NCBI RefSeq assembly: GCF_023130475.1 | Contig: NZ_JAKHEX010000001.1 | Location: forward strand, 248,001-312,000 | Direction: 5' to 3' | Source: Aciditerrimonas ferrireducens | GTDB lineage: Bacteria; Actinomycetota; Acidimicrobiia; Acidimicrobiales; UBA8190 | Length of the DNA: 64,000 bases | In this document: one piece after another, positions 39,655 through 48,066 of the stretch | Position numbering within the stretch: the first letter of the stretch is position 1 | Layout: every line of letters begins with the position of its first letter | Notes under the pieces: model-generated | The model's input: the letters and a program-made list of their open reading frames with translations, nothing else | Told to the model about the DNA's origin: nothing | Databases searched by the model: none | Position numbers and translations under genes: made by a program

Positions 39655-40871
39655 TGGCCCTCTCGTGGTGGATGCTCGAGCCGGTCGACGTCCTGGCGTT
39701 TCGCGGCAATCGTGGCTTTGGCCAGTCCTCGGAGCTGGCCGAGACCGCGCTCCTGCCCCGACCCTCGGTGCTGACCGGGGCGCTGCGCTCCGCGCTGCTC
39801 GTCCGGCTCGCCGAGCAGGACCAGCGCCGCTTCCTGCGCGACGAGCCGATCACCCACCCGATCGGGGCGGCGATCGGGACGGCTCGCCGCTTCGGGACCC
39901 TCCGGGTCGCGTGGGCGAGCCTCGGACGCAGGAGCGGAGCGGGGGAGGCGGAGCCGCTGGTGCCCCTCCCCCTCGACCTCGCGGTCGCAGTGGACGACCC
40001 CGGCGGGGGGAGAGCCGAGGTGCTGCGGTTGCGCGAGGTCGGTCAGGAGGCCGACACGGTGCTCCGCCGCCGGTGGGGTTCCACGCTCGCAGAGGGCCTC
40101 CGCCCGCTCGTGGTGCCCGGAGCGCGGGTGAAGCAACCGGCTGGCTGTTGGCTCACCGGAACGGGTTGGCAGGCCTGGCTGGCCGGGAGGGAGGTCCCCC
40201 GAGGGGCGCTGCTCACGGCGGCGCAGATGGAGGCGCTGGCAGGCGTCGAGGCACGGGTCGGGATCGCCCTCGACCGGCGCTCCCGTCGGGCGCAGGAGTC
40301 CAGGCTCTACGTCAGCCAGTACGTGCGCTTCCGCGAGGGCGTCGGCATCCTCGTCGGCCTGGCGGGGCTGCCGGAGCCGGGCGAGGGCCAGTTGGACGGC
40401 ACGCTGGTGCGCCTCGGCGGCGACGGGCGCGCCGCGCGGCTGAGGAGCGTGCGCTGCCCGTCCCTCGAGGCGCCCACGCTCCCCGAGGAGCCGGCGAGCA
40501 TGTCACTGGTGGCGGTCACCCCCGGTGTCTTCCGCCGCGGCTGGCTCCCCGACGGTGTCGACCGGGATCCAGTTGAGGGGGGGTGGGTGCTGGCCTGGGG
40601 CGGCCTGCGGGCACGCTTGCGTGCCGCGGCGGTCGGGGCCGCCGAGGTGGTCACCGGGTGGTCAATGAGCGAGGGGCGCCCCAAGGCGATCGCCGCAGCG
40701 GTCCCGCCGGGCAGCGTCTGGCGTTTCGAGCTCGAGTCGGGATCCAGGGAGGACCTCGAACGGCTGGCTGGAGCGCTCCGCGAACGCTCGGTGGGCGAGG
40801 TCCTGACGGGGCGACCGGGGAGTCGAGACGGGGAGGGGTTCTCCTCCTGTTGGCTCGCCGGGGTGGGCTGA
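39654..40871 (+). CDS. cmr3: Type III-B effector subunit Cmr3
   Basis: Cmr3 is a Cas5-like RAMP subunit that holds the crRNA 5' handle next to Cas10. It begins SWWMLEPVDVLAFRGNRGFG, with LLPRPSVLTGALRSALLVR, matching the Cmr3 pattern (LEPxDVLxFRGxRPF and PxPSVxxGALRT). Length is 405 aa. The start ATG overlaps the last base of cas10. cmr4 follows after 36 nt. Confidence 0.92.
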   Translation: MALSWWMLEPVDVLAFRGNRGFGQSSELAETALLPRPSVLTGALRSALLVRLAEQDQRRFLRDEPITHPIGAAIGTARRFGTLRVAWASLGRRSGAGEAEPLVPLPLDLAVAVDDPGGGRAEVLRLREVGQEADTVLRRRWGSTLAEGLRPLVVPGARVKQPAGCWLTGTGWQAWLAGREVPRGALLTAAQMEALAGVEARVGIALDRRSRRAQESRLYVSQYVRFREGVGILVGLAGLPEPGEGQLDGTLVRLGGDGRAARLRSVRCPSLEAPTLPEEPASMSLVAVTPGVFRRGWLPDGVDRDPVEGGWVLAWGGLRARLRAAAVGAAEVVTGWSMSEGRPKAIAAAVPPGSVWRFELESGSREDLERLAGALRERSVGEVLTGRPGSRDGEGFSSCWLAGVG

Positions 40872-40907
40872 GCGGAACGAGGAGCAGCGGGAGGAGGGAA
40901 GGACGAG

Positions 40908-41855
40908 GTGTTCACGGAACGGGCGGTTCTTTGGGCGTACTGTCTGGCGCCGACCCACATGGGGGCCGGTCAGGGACTGGGTTACGTCGACGCGCCGGTG
41001 GCGCGGGAACGGGCCACGAACTACCCGGTCCTGCCCGCGTCGGGTCTCAAGGGCGCGCTCCGGCACGCCATCGAGACGGAACAGGACGCGGCCAACCCCT
41101 TGGTGTCCGTCGACGTCGACGCGGTTTTCGGCAAGGACGTGGCCAGCGAGGAGGATGCCGCTGCGGGGGCGATGTCCCTCGGTGACGCCAGCCTCGTCGC
41201 CTTCCCGGTGCGCTGCCTCGAGGAGGCCTTCGTCTGGGTGACCTCACCGAGCGCGCTGGCCCGCCTGCGGCGCGTCGTCGAGCTCGGTGGTTCCCCCGTG
41301 CCCTGGGAGATTCCTCGGCCGGACGAGGGAACCGCCCTGGTCGCTGACACCCGGGGGCGCGCGCACGTGCTGCTCGACCAGTACCGCTTCGAGGCGCGCA
41401 GCGCCGATGCGGTCGCCCAGGTGGGGAGGATCATCGGCGACGGCATCGGCCAGGAACCGCTCGGGCGCCTCGTGGGCGCGGACCTCGCCGACCGGCTGCG
41501 GCGCGACCTGGTCGTCGTACCCGACAGCACCTTCGGCTTCTTCATGGAGGGCCTCTTGCCGGTCGACCCCCACGTCCGGATCGCCGAGACCGGCACCGCC
41601 GTCGAGGGTCAGCTCTTCTTCGTGGAGCAGGTGCCGGCCGAGACGGTCTTCGCCGCACCGCTGCTCATGGCGCCGCGCATCGAACGACGAGGCGACGGGA
41701 CCGCCGGTCAGGGTCGAGGATCGGCTACGGGCGCGCTCGCAGCGCTCGCGAACACGGTGCACGACGGGCTCGGCGGGCTCCTCCAGATCGGGGGCCGAGC
41801 ATCCTCGGGAAGCGGGCTCGTCGGCGTCCGGATCGAGAGCCAGGGGGGCCAGTGA
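40908..41855 (+). CDS. cmr4: Type III-B backbone subunit Cmr4 (target RNase)
   Basis: Cmr4 forms the filament backbone and cuts target RNA at 6-nt intervals. The N-terminus AYCLAPTHMGAGQGLGYVDA carries the conserved aspartate (Asp28) used for RNA cleavage, followed by PVARERATNYPVLPASGLKG. A glycine-rich loop near the C-terminus (QIGGRASSGSGLVGV) is also typical. Length 315 aa. It starts at GTG after a GGAGGAGGGAAGGA stretch and overlaps cmr5 by one base. Confidence 0.94.
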   Translation: MFTERAVLWAYCLAPTHMGAGQGLGYVDAPVARERATNYPVLPASGLKGALRHAIETEQDAANPLVSVDVDAVFGKDVASEEDAAAGAMSLGDASLVAFPVRCLEEAFVWVTSPSALARLRRVVELGGSPVPWEIPRPDEGTALVADTRGRAHVLLDQYRFEARSADAVAQVGRIIGDGIGQEPLGRLVGADLADRLRRDLVVVPDSTFGFFMEGLLPVDPHVRIAETGTAVEGQLFFVEQVPAETVFAAPLLMAPRIERRGDGTAGQGRGSATGALAALANTVHDGLGGLLQIGGRASSGSGLVGVRIESQGGQ

Positions 41856-42286
41856 TGCCGAAGGAAGGGTATCGGCCCGAAGCGGTGCAGGCCTGGTCCT
41901 TGGTGGTCGAGGCGCGAAACCAGCTCGATGCGCGGGGCTACCGGGCCTATCGCGGCGACGTCAAGGCGACCCCCGGGCTGCTGGCGAGCAACGGGCTCAT
42001 CGTGACCCTGTGCTACCTCGACAAGCGCTCCTACGGCTCCAAAAAAAGCCTGCTCGCGAGGCAGCTCGCGAAGATCGCCACCCCTGTGCTGCGCGAGGTC
42101 GGGGAGCGACCAGTGACGGGGACCGACGTGGACGCCGTCGTCGAGGCGCTGGTCCAGGGGCGTTCGCTGACCTTGGCGCACGTCTCGAGAACCGTCCTCG
42201 AGCACCTCCGCTGGATGCGCGCCTTCGTCGACCTCGACGGGGGTCCGACCGGCCCCGGCGGGACGCTCGTAGAGGAGCGCCGATGA
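41855..42286 (+). CDS. cmr5: Type III-B small subunit Cmr5
   Basis: Cmr5 is the helical small subunit stacked along Cmr4. The 143-residue protein has AWSLVVEARNQLDARGYRAY, then the family-typical ATPGLLASNGLIVTLCYLDK. A run of seven A (42041-42047, codons for SKKS) is notable. It overlaps cmr4 and the cmr6 ATG, so its translation is probably coupled. Confidence 0.87.
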   Translation: MPKEGYRPEAVQAWSLVVEARNQLDARGYRAYRGDVKATPGLLASNGLIVTLCYLDKRSYGSKKSLLARQLAKIATPVLREVGERPVTGTDVDAVVEALVQGRSLTLAHVSRTVLEHLRWMRAFVDLDGGPTGPGGTLVEERR

Positions 42287-43809
42287 GCCCCCGGTCGAGC
42301 CGGCCTCGCCCCGGGGGGAAACGGGCACGTCCGGCCCAGGGGGAACGGGGAGGTGAGGTGCCTCGCTGCCGGCTCGTGCCCCGGGACGTGGAGGAGGCGG
42401 TGGCCGAACACCTCGGACGTGGGCAGGGGGGCAGCACCCCGGGCCCGCCACCGATGCCCTTTGGGCACCTGTGGGGCCCGTACCTGCCGTGGTTCGGCGG
42501 GAAGTGGTGGATCGAGCAGGACCGAAGCGGCGAGCCCTCCCGGGAGGCCACGAAGGTCGGCGAGGCCGCGAGCAGTCAAAAGGCTGGGTGCCCGTCCCGT
42601 CCTGTGCGCTCCCGGGAGGCCACGAAGGTCGGCGAGGCCGCGAGGGCAACGGCGGAGGCGACGAGGGTCCAGGCCGAGCGGCTCTCGACTCGTGCCAAGA
42701 GGGTGCGGGAGGTCGTCTCGAGCCGGCGTCGCGCCGTAGGTCTCCAATCGGTGCCGCTCCGCCTGGAGGCACGCCTGGCCTTGGGGATCGGGAGTCCGCA
42801 CCCCGAGGGCATGGGGATGTCGTTCAGCTACCCGCATGGCACCCCGAGGATCCCCGGCTCGGCCCTCAAGGGGGTGCTGCGCGCCGCCGCCGACCGGGTC
42901 CGGCGGGAGGGGCCCCCGCCTGGGACGGGTGAGGGGGTCGAGATCGACGACGAGGTCTGCCGCCAGCTCTTCGGCTGGGCTCCTGAGGCCGGCGACGGTG
43001 CCGAGCTCGACGCTCCCGAGGAAGGAACCTCCCCCAGCCAGCGCGGGCACCTCTGGGTGCTCGACGCGTACCCGTACGTGGAGGGTTCGGAGGATACGGG
43101 CCCGGCGTCTCGACACCTGGTGGAGCTCGACGTCGTCACGCCCCACCACAGCGGCTACTTCACCGGCGGTGGCCCGCCGGTCGAGACCGAGAGGCCGACC
43201 CCGGTCCTCTACCCGGTGGTCGCCGCAGGAGCACTGCTCGACGTCGACGTGCTCCACGACGGGCCCTGCGTCGGGGGGCCGGGCCGGTGCCACGCCCTGG
43301 TGGCGCTCCTCTGGCGGACCGTGTGCTCCTCGGGCGCGATCGGTGCACGATCGGCGCTCGGCCTCGGAGTCGTCGCCATGCGTGAGGACCCGGTGACGAC
43401 TCGTGTCGGGGATGGGGAGCGGGCACCTGTCCAGCGGGTCGACGAGGCCGTCGCAACCGAGGAAGCTCCAGCCAACCCACCTGAGCTCCTCTCCCGGTGG
43501 CTCGGCCGCCTCGAGGTTGGGGGCGGGGCCGAGCCCGCACTGCGAGCGGTCCTCGCCAGGCTGGCGGCACAGTTCGAAGGGAATCCGGCCGGCCTGACCG
43601 AGCTGGTGGTGGTCCGCGCCGTCCTCGACGCCATCGAGGGCGGTGACGAAGCGCTCGGGACGACCGAGACGCTCGACAAACTCCAAGGCCTCCTCGAGGA
43701 GCAGGGACTCTGGCTCCCGGATCCGCCCCAGGCTGGGAAACCGTACAAGCAGCGACGGGCGAAGGGGCACGAGCTCTCCCTCCGGCTGCGGGCTCTGCGG
43801 AGCGAGTGA
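42283..43809 (+). CDS. cmr6: Type III-B effector subunit Cmr6
   Basis: Cmr6 is the RAMP subunit at the 3' end of crRNA. The core has VPLRLEARLALGIGSPHPEG, SYPHGTPRIPGSALKGVLRA and a conserved VTPHHSGYFTGG region, all typical. The first 150 residues are a charged, repetitive linker with a perfect 36-bp duplication (peptide SREATKVGEAA twice, 24 residues apart). The protein, 508 aa, is longer than most Cmr6 because of this and a C-terminal helical part. Start ATG overlaps cmr5; the stop overlaps csx16. Confidence 0.9.
   Translation: MSPRSSRPRPGGKRARPAQGERGGEVPRCRLVPRDVEEAVAEHLGRGQGGSTPGPPPMPFGHLWGPYLPWFGGKWWIEQDRSGEPSREATKVGEAASSQKAGCPSRPVRSREATKVGEAARATAEATRVQAERLSTRAKRVREVVSSRRRAVGLQSVPLRLEARLALGIGSPHPEGMGMSFSYPHGTPRIPGSALKGVLRAAADRVRREGPPPGTGEGVEIDDEVCRQLFGWAPEAGDGAELDAPEEGTSPSQRGHLWVLDAYPYVEGSEDTGPASRHLVELDVVTPHHSGYFTGGGPPVETERPTPVLYPVVAAGALLDVDVLHDGPCVGGPGRCHALVALLWRTVCSSGAIGARSALGLGVVAMREDPVTTRVGDGERAPVQRVDEAVATEEAPANPPELLSRWLGRLEVGGGAEPALRAVLARLAAQFEGNPAGLTELVVVRAVLDAIEGGDEALGTTETLDKLQGLLEEQGLWLPDPPQAGKPYKQRRAKGHELSLRLRALRSE
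42537..42644 (+). repeat. 36-bp perfect direct repeat inside cmr6
   Basis: Bases 42537-42572 and 42609-42644 are identical over 36 bp and are separated by exactly 36 bp. Each copy starts CTCCCGGGAG (a palindrome) and keeps the cmr6 frame, so it duplicates a peptide 24 residues apart. It is not related in sequence to the array repeat. Confidence 0.95.
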
Positions 43810-44147
43810 TGCAGCGAGTGCTCGTCACCCGGCACCGCGGAACGGTCGAATGGGCCCGCCGCCACGGGCTCGTGGTCGACCGGGTCATTGACCACCTCGA
43901 GAGCACCGCGACGCTCCAGGCGGGCGACGTCGTGCTCGGCAACCTGCCGGTGCCGATCGTCGCCGAGCTGACGGCCCGTGGCGTGCTCTATGTGCACCTG
44001 GATCTCCGCCTGCGCCGCTCCCAGCGGGGCCAGGAGCTCGACGCGGACGAGCTCGTCATCGACCCGCGGGTCTTCGAGGCAACAGAACGCACCGATCTCG
44101 ATGTGCACCGGCTGATCGACAGCGGCGGCACGAAGGGAGCACCATGA
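43809..44147 (+). CDS. csx16: CRISPR accessory protein Csx16
   Basis: A 112-residue protein with the Csx16 (VVA1548-family) pattern: VLVTRHRGTVEWARRHGLVV, DRVIDHL, GDVVLGNLPVPIVAELTARG and RGVLYVHLDL, followed by RGQELDADEL. Csx16 is found only with type III systems and has been proposed to act as a ring nuclease that degrades cyclic oligoadenylate; that activity is inferred here from family. It lies between cmr6 and the CARF effector, overlapping both by one to four bases. Confidence 0.88.
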   Translation: MQRVLVTRHRGTVEWARRHGLVVDRVIDHLESTATLQAGDVVLGNLPVPIVAELTARGVLYVHLDLRLRRSQRGQELDADELVIDPRVFEATERTDLDVHRLIDSGGTKGAP

Positions 44148-45250
44148 CAGACGTCCTCGTCGTGAGCACGGTCGGCACCTCCATCCTCACGAACGCGGCC
44201 GACGACGACGAACTCCGCGAGTTCATCAAACGCAACGCGAACGTTCGCACGTTCGTCGGCGATGAGGACAGGGCAAGCCTCGAGGCGATCAAGACCCAGG
44301 TGCAAGCGGAGCTGGGGAAGGTCGACCCAACCGACCAGCACCAGGTCGGCCGGCTTTCGGCGGAGCTGAAAGTCCTCTCCCTCTGGCGTCGAACCGAGCC
44401 GGCAAGGCGACACCGGCACCTGCTGCTCGCGACGGACACGGCACTCGGCCAACTGGCGGCAGCGTGCGTCCGCGACGCGCTCGAGACGCTCCTCGGGATC
44501 AAGGCGGAGGTCGAGCAGATCGGGGGCCTGCAAGTCGCCTCGTCCAATGGGCTCCGGGAAGCCCTCCCGGGGCTCATGAAGGCGATCGACGACCGTCGCG
44601 ACGAGCAGACGGCGGTGGTCTTCAACCTCGCCGGCTCGTTCAAGTCAGTCTCGGGGTTCCTCCAGCAGGCGGCAGCGCTGTGGTCGGCCGAGGTGCTCTA
44701 CAGCTTCGAGACCGCCGACGAGCTGGTGCGGATCCCGACCCTGCCGCTCGACATGGCGCTCGGCGACGTCGCCCTGCAGAGCCTGCGGCGGGCAGAGATC
44801 CTCCCGGAGGGGATCCCGACGAGCGAGGTGGAGGGGCTGGCGGGGGCCAGCGTCCTCTTCACCGAGGCCGACGAGGGGAGGATGCTGCCCTCCGACTGGG
44901 GACGGCTCCTCTGGGTGCGGCAAGCGACGCAGATCTACCGGGCTCGGCTCCTCGATCCGCCCACCGACCGGGTCGTATTCGGTGGACAGTTCCCGGACGA
45001 GGTGGCACGCCGGGCCGCAGGACAGCCCGAACTCTTTGTGCGGGTGAACGAGAGGATCGACGATCTCAGTGCGTGGCTCGAAGGCGGGCGGCAGGCCTTG
45101 CCGAAACGAAGCACGGTGAAGAAGTTGAGCGGATCGTTCGCGCCGGCGACCCACGAGGCCTACGCCACGAGCGACGGGCCTGCGTACCGGATCCTCTTTC
45201 GCGACGAAGGGCAGAAGATCGTCCTGCTCGAACTGCGGGAGCACCTGTGA
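44144..45250 (+). CDS. CARF-RelE fusion effector (Cami1-like)
   Basis: A 368-residue protein. The N-terminal CARF domain has VLVVSTVGTSILTNA, LLLATDTALGQLAAACVRDA and FNLAGSFKSVSGFLQQAA, the cyclic-oligoadenylate-binding layout of the APE2256-type CARF. The last 60 residues (STVKKLSGSFAPATHEAY, then SDGPAYRILFRDEGQKIVLL) have the RelE/HigB toxin pattern with Arg349 and a C-terminal LELREHL. This domain order matches CARF-RelE ribonucleases that cut mRNA on the ribosome (Cami1). The middle (about 190-300) is unassigned. It overlaps csx16 by four bases. Confidence 0.82.
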   Translation: MTDVLVVSTVGTSILTNAADDDELREFIKRNANVRTFVGDEDRASLEAIKTQVQAELGKVDPTDQHQVGRLSAELKVLSLWRRTEPARRHRHLLLATDTALGQLAAACVRDALETLLGIKAEVEQIGGLQVASSNGLREALPGLMKAIDDRRDEQTAVVFNLAGSFKSVSGFLQQAAALWSAEVLYSFETADELVRIPTLPLDMALGDVALQSLRRAEILPEGIPTSEVEGLAGASVLFTEADEGRMLPSDWGRLLWVRQATQIYRARLLDPPTDRVVFGGQFPDEVARRAAGQPELFVRVNERIDDLSAWLEGGRQALPKRSTVKKLSGSFAPATHEAYATSDGPAYRILFRDEGQKIVLLELREHL

Positions 45251-45254
45251 AGCC

Positions 45255-46124
45255 ATGGGAGCGACCGGTCGGACGGCGGGAGGACCAGGGGAGGGTTCCC
45301 TGACGACGGCCCCCGGTGGTGTCGGGGAGCGTCGGTTGGAGCCCATGGGGAGGTCGGGGCACCTCCCGGCCTCCAGGTGGTTCGGTGCCCCCGAACGAGG
45401 GGAGTCGCCCCGGCCGACGGTGCTCCGCTGGCGCTGCAGTGGCACGACGGTCGCCCTGGTCCACGCCGTCGTCCTCGGCGACCTGCTGCACCGTGCGGCG
45501 GTCGGCAGGCTGGCCCGGATTCGGAGGGTGAGCGACGGCTGGGCCGTCATCGGTCGAGGCCCCGACGGCGAGCCGCTGCGGGAGCACCGGCACGCCCACT
45601 GGCTGTCGTTGACCGGTCTCGACGACGACTACCGCGTGACCACGGTGGCAGCTTGGGCACCGGGGGGATACGACGTCGAGGAGACGGCGGCCCTGGCATC
45701 GCTCAGCATGCTCCACGGGACCGTTGGCGGGCGACCGTGCACGGTCCACCTCGAGCTGACCGGGGTCGGCGACAGCCCGAGCGTCCTCGGCGACCTGGCC
45801 CGGCCTGCGCGAACGTGGCGGACCCTCACGCCCTATGCGCCGCCGTCCCACCCCCGCCCGGGTCAGACCCTCCGGGACCACGTGGCGCGCTACCTGCAGC
45901 GCGACCTCGGCGCGCTGGGCTACGACCCGCCGGTCTCGATCCGGCTGATCGGGCCGGAGGGCATCTGGCGGTCGTTCCAGTCGAGGCGACCCCGGGAACC
46001 TGAGCAGAGGGCACGGTCCGTCTTCGGCGTCGAGATGACATTCGAGTCGGCAGTCGCCGGCCCGATCGTGCTCGGGGCGCTTCGCCATTACGGCCTCGGC
46101 GTGTTCTGGCCTCGCAAGGAGTGA
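45255..46124 (+). CDS. Csb2/Cas6-like crRNA endonuclease
   Basis: A 289-residue RAMP-like protein. HRHAHWLSLTGLDDDYRVTT and VAAWAPGGYDVEETAALASL, and the end GPIVLGALRHYGLGVFWP, resemble the Cas6-like C-terminal half of Csb2 (GSU0054 family, type I-U/I-G), with a basic PASRWF segment before it. The Cas5-like half of Csb2 is absent. It is the only candidate in the locus for processing crRNA, since no classical cas6 is present. The first about 30 residues are low-complexity, so ATG 45342 is an alternative start. Confidence 0.72.
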   Translation: MGATGRTAGGPGEGSLTTAPGGVGERRLEPMGRSGHLPASRWFGAPERGESPRPTVLRWRCSGTTVALVHAVVLGDLLHRAAVGRLARIRRVSDGWAVIGRGPDGEPLREHRHAHWLSLTGLDDDYRVTTVAAWAPGGYDVEETAALASLSMLHGTVGGRPCTVHLELTGVGDSPSVLGDLARPARTWRTLTPYAPPSHPRPGQTLRDHVARYLQRDLGALGYDPPVSIRLIGPEGIWRSFQSRRPREPEQRARSVFGVEMTFESAVAGPIVLGALRHYGLGVFWPRKE

Positions 46125-46127
46125 GGC

Positions 46128-47760
46128 GTGAGGGACCCTGGGGACACGAGAGGACCGGAACGGCTCGAACCGATTCCCGTCGAGCAGCTGCGAACCTATG
46201 AGTACTGCCCGAGGCGGTTCTATCTCGAGTGGGTGAACCCGGAGGGCCCGGCGTCCGAGGAGGTCTCCGCGGTGGATCCAGCCGATGCCGCTTCCGAACC
46301 GACCGGTCCCGAGAGAAGCTCCGAGAACGGCGTCGAGGAGCTCCGCACGACGACCGTCTCGGTCCGCTCCGAGCGGCTCGGCCTGCGGGGGGCTGTCGAC
46401 GTCGTCGAGGACGCCGACGGCCGGGTGATCCCCGTCGAGATCAGGCCAGGAGCAGGGCGAGACGAAGGCCGTTCGGCCTGGGAGAGCGACGTCGTGCTCC
46501 TCTGCGTGAAGGCCCTGCTGCTCCGCGAGATGGGCTACGCCTGTGAGCGGGGCGTCCTCCACTACCTGGCCAGCAACACCCGCGTGCTGGTCGCGTTCAC
46601 CGAGGAGCGGATGGCCGCGGCCCTGGCCACGGTCGAGGCCGCCTGTGACCTGGCCGAAAGCCCGAACGCCCCGCAACCACTCGTGGACAGCCCGAAGTGC
46701 CCTCGGTGTCCCGTGGTGAGCGTGTGCCTCCCCGACGAGGTCAATCTCCTGCTCGGGCGCACGGACCGGCCGCCTCGTCGGCTCGTCCCAACCGACGAGG
46801 ACGCCAAGCCGCTCTACGTCGGCGAGCAGGGGAGCACCGTGAGGGCCCACGAGGGCCGCCTGGTCGTGACCTCGCGCGAAGGCGAGCTCGCCTCGTTCCT
46901 GGAGCTCGACATCTCGCAGCTGTGCGTCTACGGCGCAGTGCAGGTCACCACCCCGGCGATCCAACGACTCCTCGCTCGGGGCGTTCCGGTCTGCTGGTTC
47001 TCCTCGGGTGGCTGGTTCTACGGCATGGCCACAGGACTCCCGTCGAACAACGTCCAGCTCCGCATCGCCCAGTATCGGCTGGCGTCGAGCAGGGAGGCGC
47101 TCAAGGTTTGTCGGGAGATCGTCGCAGGCAAGCTTCGCAACGCCCGAACCCTGCTTCGGCGGAACGCCCGGGGCGACGTCAGCCAAGCCCTCGCGAGGAT
47201 CGATGCCGCGCGGACGGCTGCCGAGACCGCCTCCAGCATCGACCAGCTCCTCGGAATCGAAGGGTCTGGGGCTCGGGCCTACTTCTCCGCATTTCGACAG
47301 ATGATCTCTGTCGACAGCACAGGCACGAGACGAGGTCAACGCCCTGCTCTCCTTCGTCTACAGTGTCCTCGTCAAAGAGGCAACCGTTGCATGCCTCACC
47401 GTTGGACTCGATCCTTTGCTGGGCTTCTACCACCAACCTCGGTACGGGAGGCCAGCACTTGCCCTCGACCTGGCGGAGGAGTTTCGTCCGCTCATTGGGG
47501 ACTCGGTCGTCATCCAGGTGATCAACAACGGAGAGGTTCAGAAGAAAGACTTCGTGAGGCGGGACGGGGGGGTGTACCTGGCTCCCCGCGGGAGGAGGAA
47601 AGTCCTCTTGGCCTATGAACGACGAATGGGGCACCAGGTCAGGCATCCACTCTTCGGCTATCGAATCAACTATCGTCGCGCCTTGGAAGTGCAGGCAAGG
47701 TTGCTCGCAGCATGGTGCCTCGGCGAAACAAGGCGTTACCAGGCATTCGTGACACGGTGA
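46128..47760 (+). pseudogene. cas4-cas1: Cas4-Cas1 fusion, frameshifted
   Basis: The N-terminal Cas4 part (about 1-210) has Cys27 (YEYCPRRFYLEW) and CPRCPVVSVC (Cys191, 194, 200) for an Fe-S cluster; the nuclease motif reads VEIRPG, with arginine where lysine is expected. Cas1 starts near residue 230 and runs to [17 protein letters not shown] (catalytic Glu) in one frame. The rest, [20 protein letters not shown] to [20 protein letters not shown] with the catalytic His and Asp, continues in another frame, ending at 47760. The conserved segment with NRRPP between them is missing, about 10 residues. Either a real inactivating deletion or an assembly error. Confidence 0.85.
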
Positions 47761-47766
47761 CGAGTG

Positions 47767-48066
47767 ATGCGTCGACGGTATCTCCTCGCCTATGACGTGA
47801 GAGACCAGAAGCGTCTCTCCCGTTGCACTCGAATCGCGAATCGCTTCGGCTGGGCAGTCCAGTATTCGGTGTTTGTCTGCGATCTCTCTCCTGGCGAGGT
47901 CGACATGCTGCTTCACGCCTTGGGGGAGGTGCTGGCCAAACGAGAGGACCGCCTCATCCTGCTCGAGCTCGGGGAGGCCGGGAGCCTGAGAAGGCGGCGA
48001 CAGCTGTTCTGGCTCGGGGAGCGCCCGGCGGCACTCCTCGACGAGAAACCGCCTCAGGTCGTCTGA
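47767..48066 (+). CDS. cas2: CRISPR spacer-integration subunit Cas2
   Basis: Cas2 bridges two Cas1 dimers in the integration complex. The 99-residue ferredoxin-fold protein starts RRRYLLAYDVRDQKRLSRC with the conserved aspartate, and has FGWAVQYSVFVCDLSPGEV and EDRLILLELG. ATG 47767 is preferred over GTG 47764. It starts 6 nt after the end of the cas1 reading and lies directly before the CRISPR leader. Confidence 0.95.
   Translation: MRRRYLLAYDVRDQKRLSRCTRIANRFGWAVQYSVFVCDLSPGEVDMLLHALGEVLAKREDRLILLELGEAGSLRRRRQLFWLGERPAALLDEKPPQVV

Noticed and set aside
42537-42644. A second, two-repeat CRISPR array inside cmr6
   Set aside because: Only two copies, coding frame preserved, no relation to the true repeat; reported as a duplication instead.
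47416-47760. A separate small gene starting at TTG 47416
   Set aside because: It is the C-terminal half of Cas1 in a shifted frame, with no ribosome site of its own.
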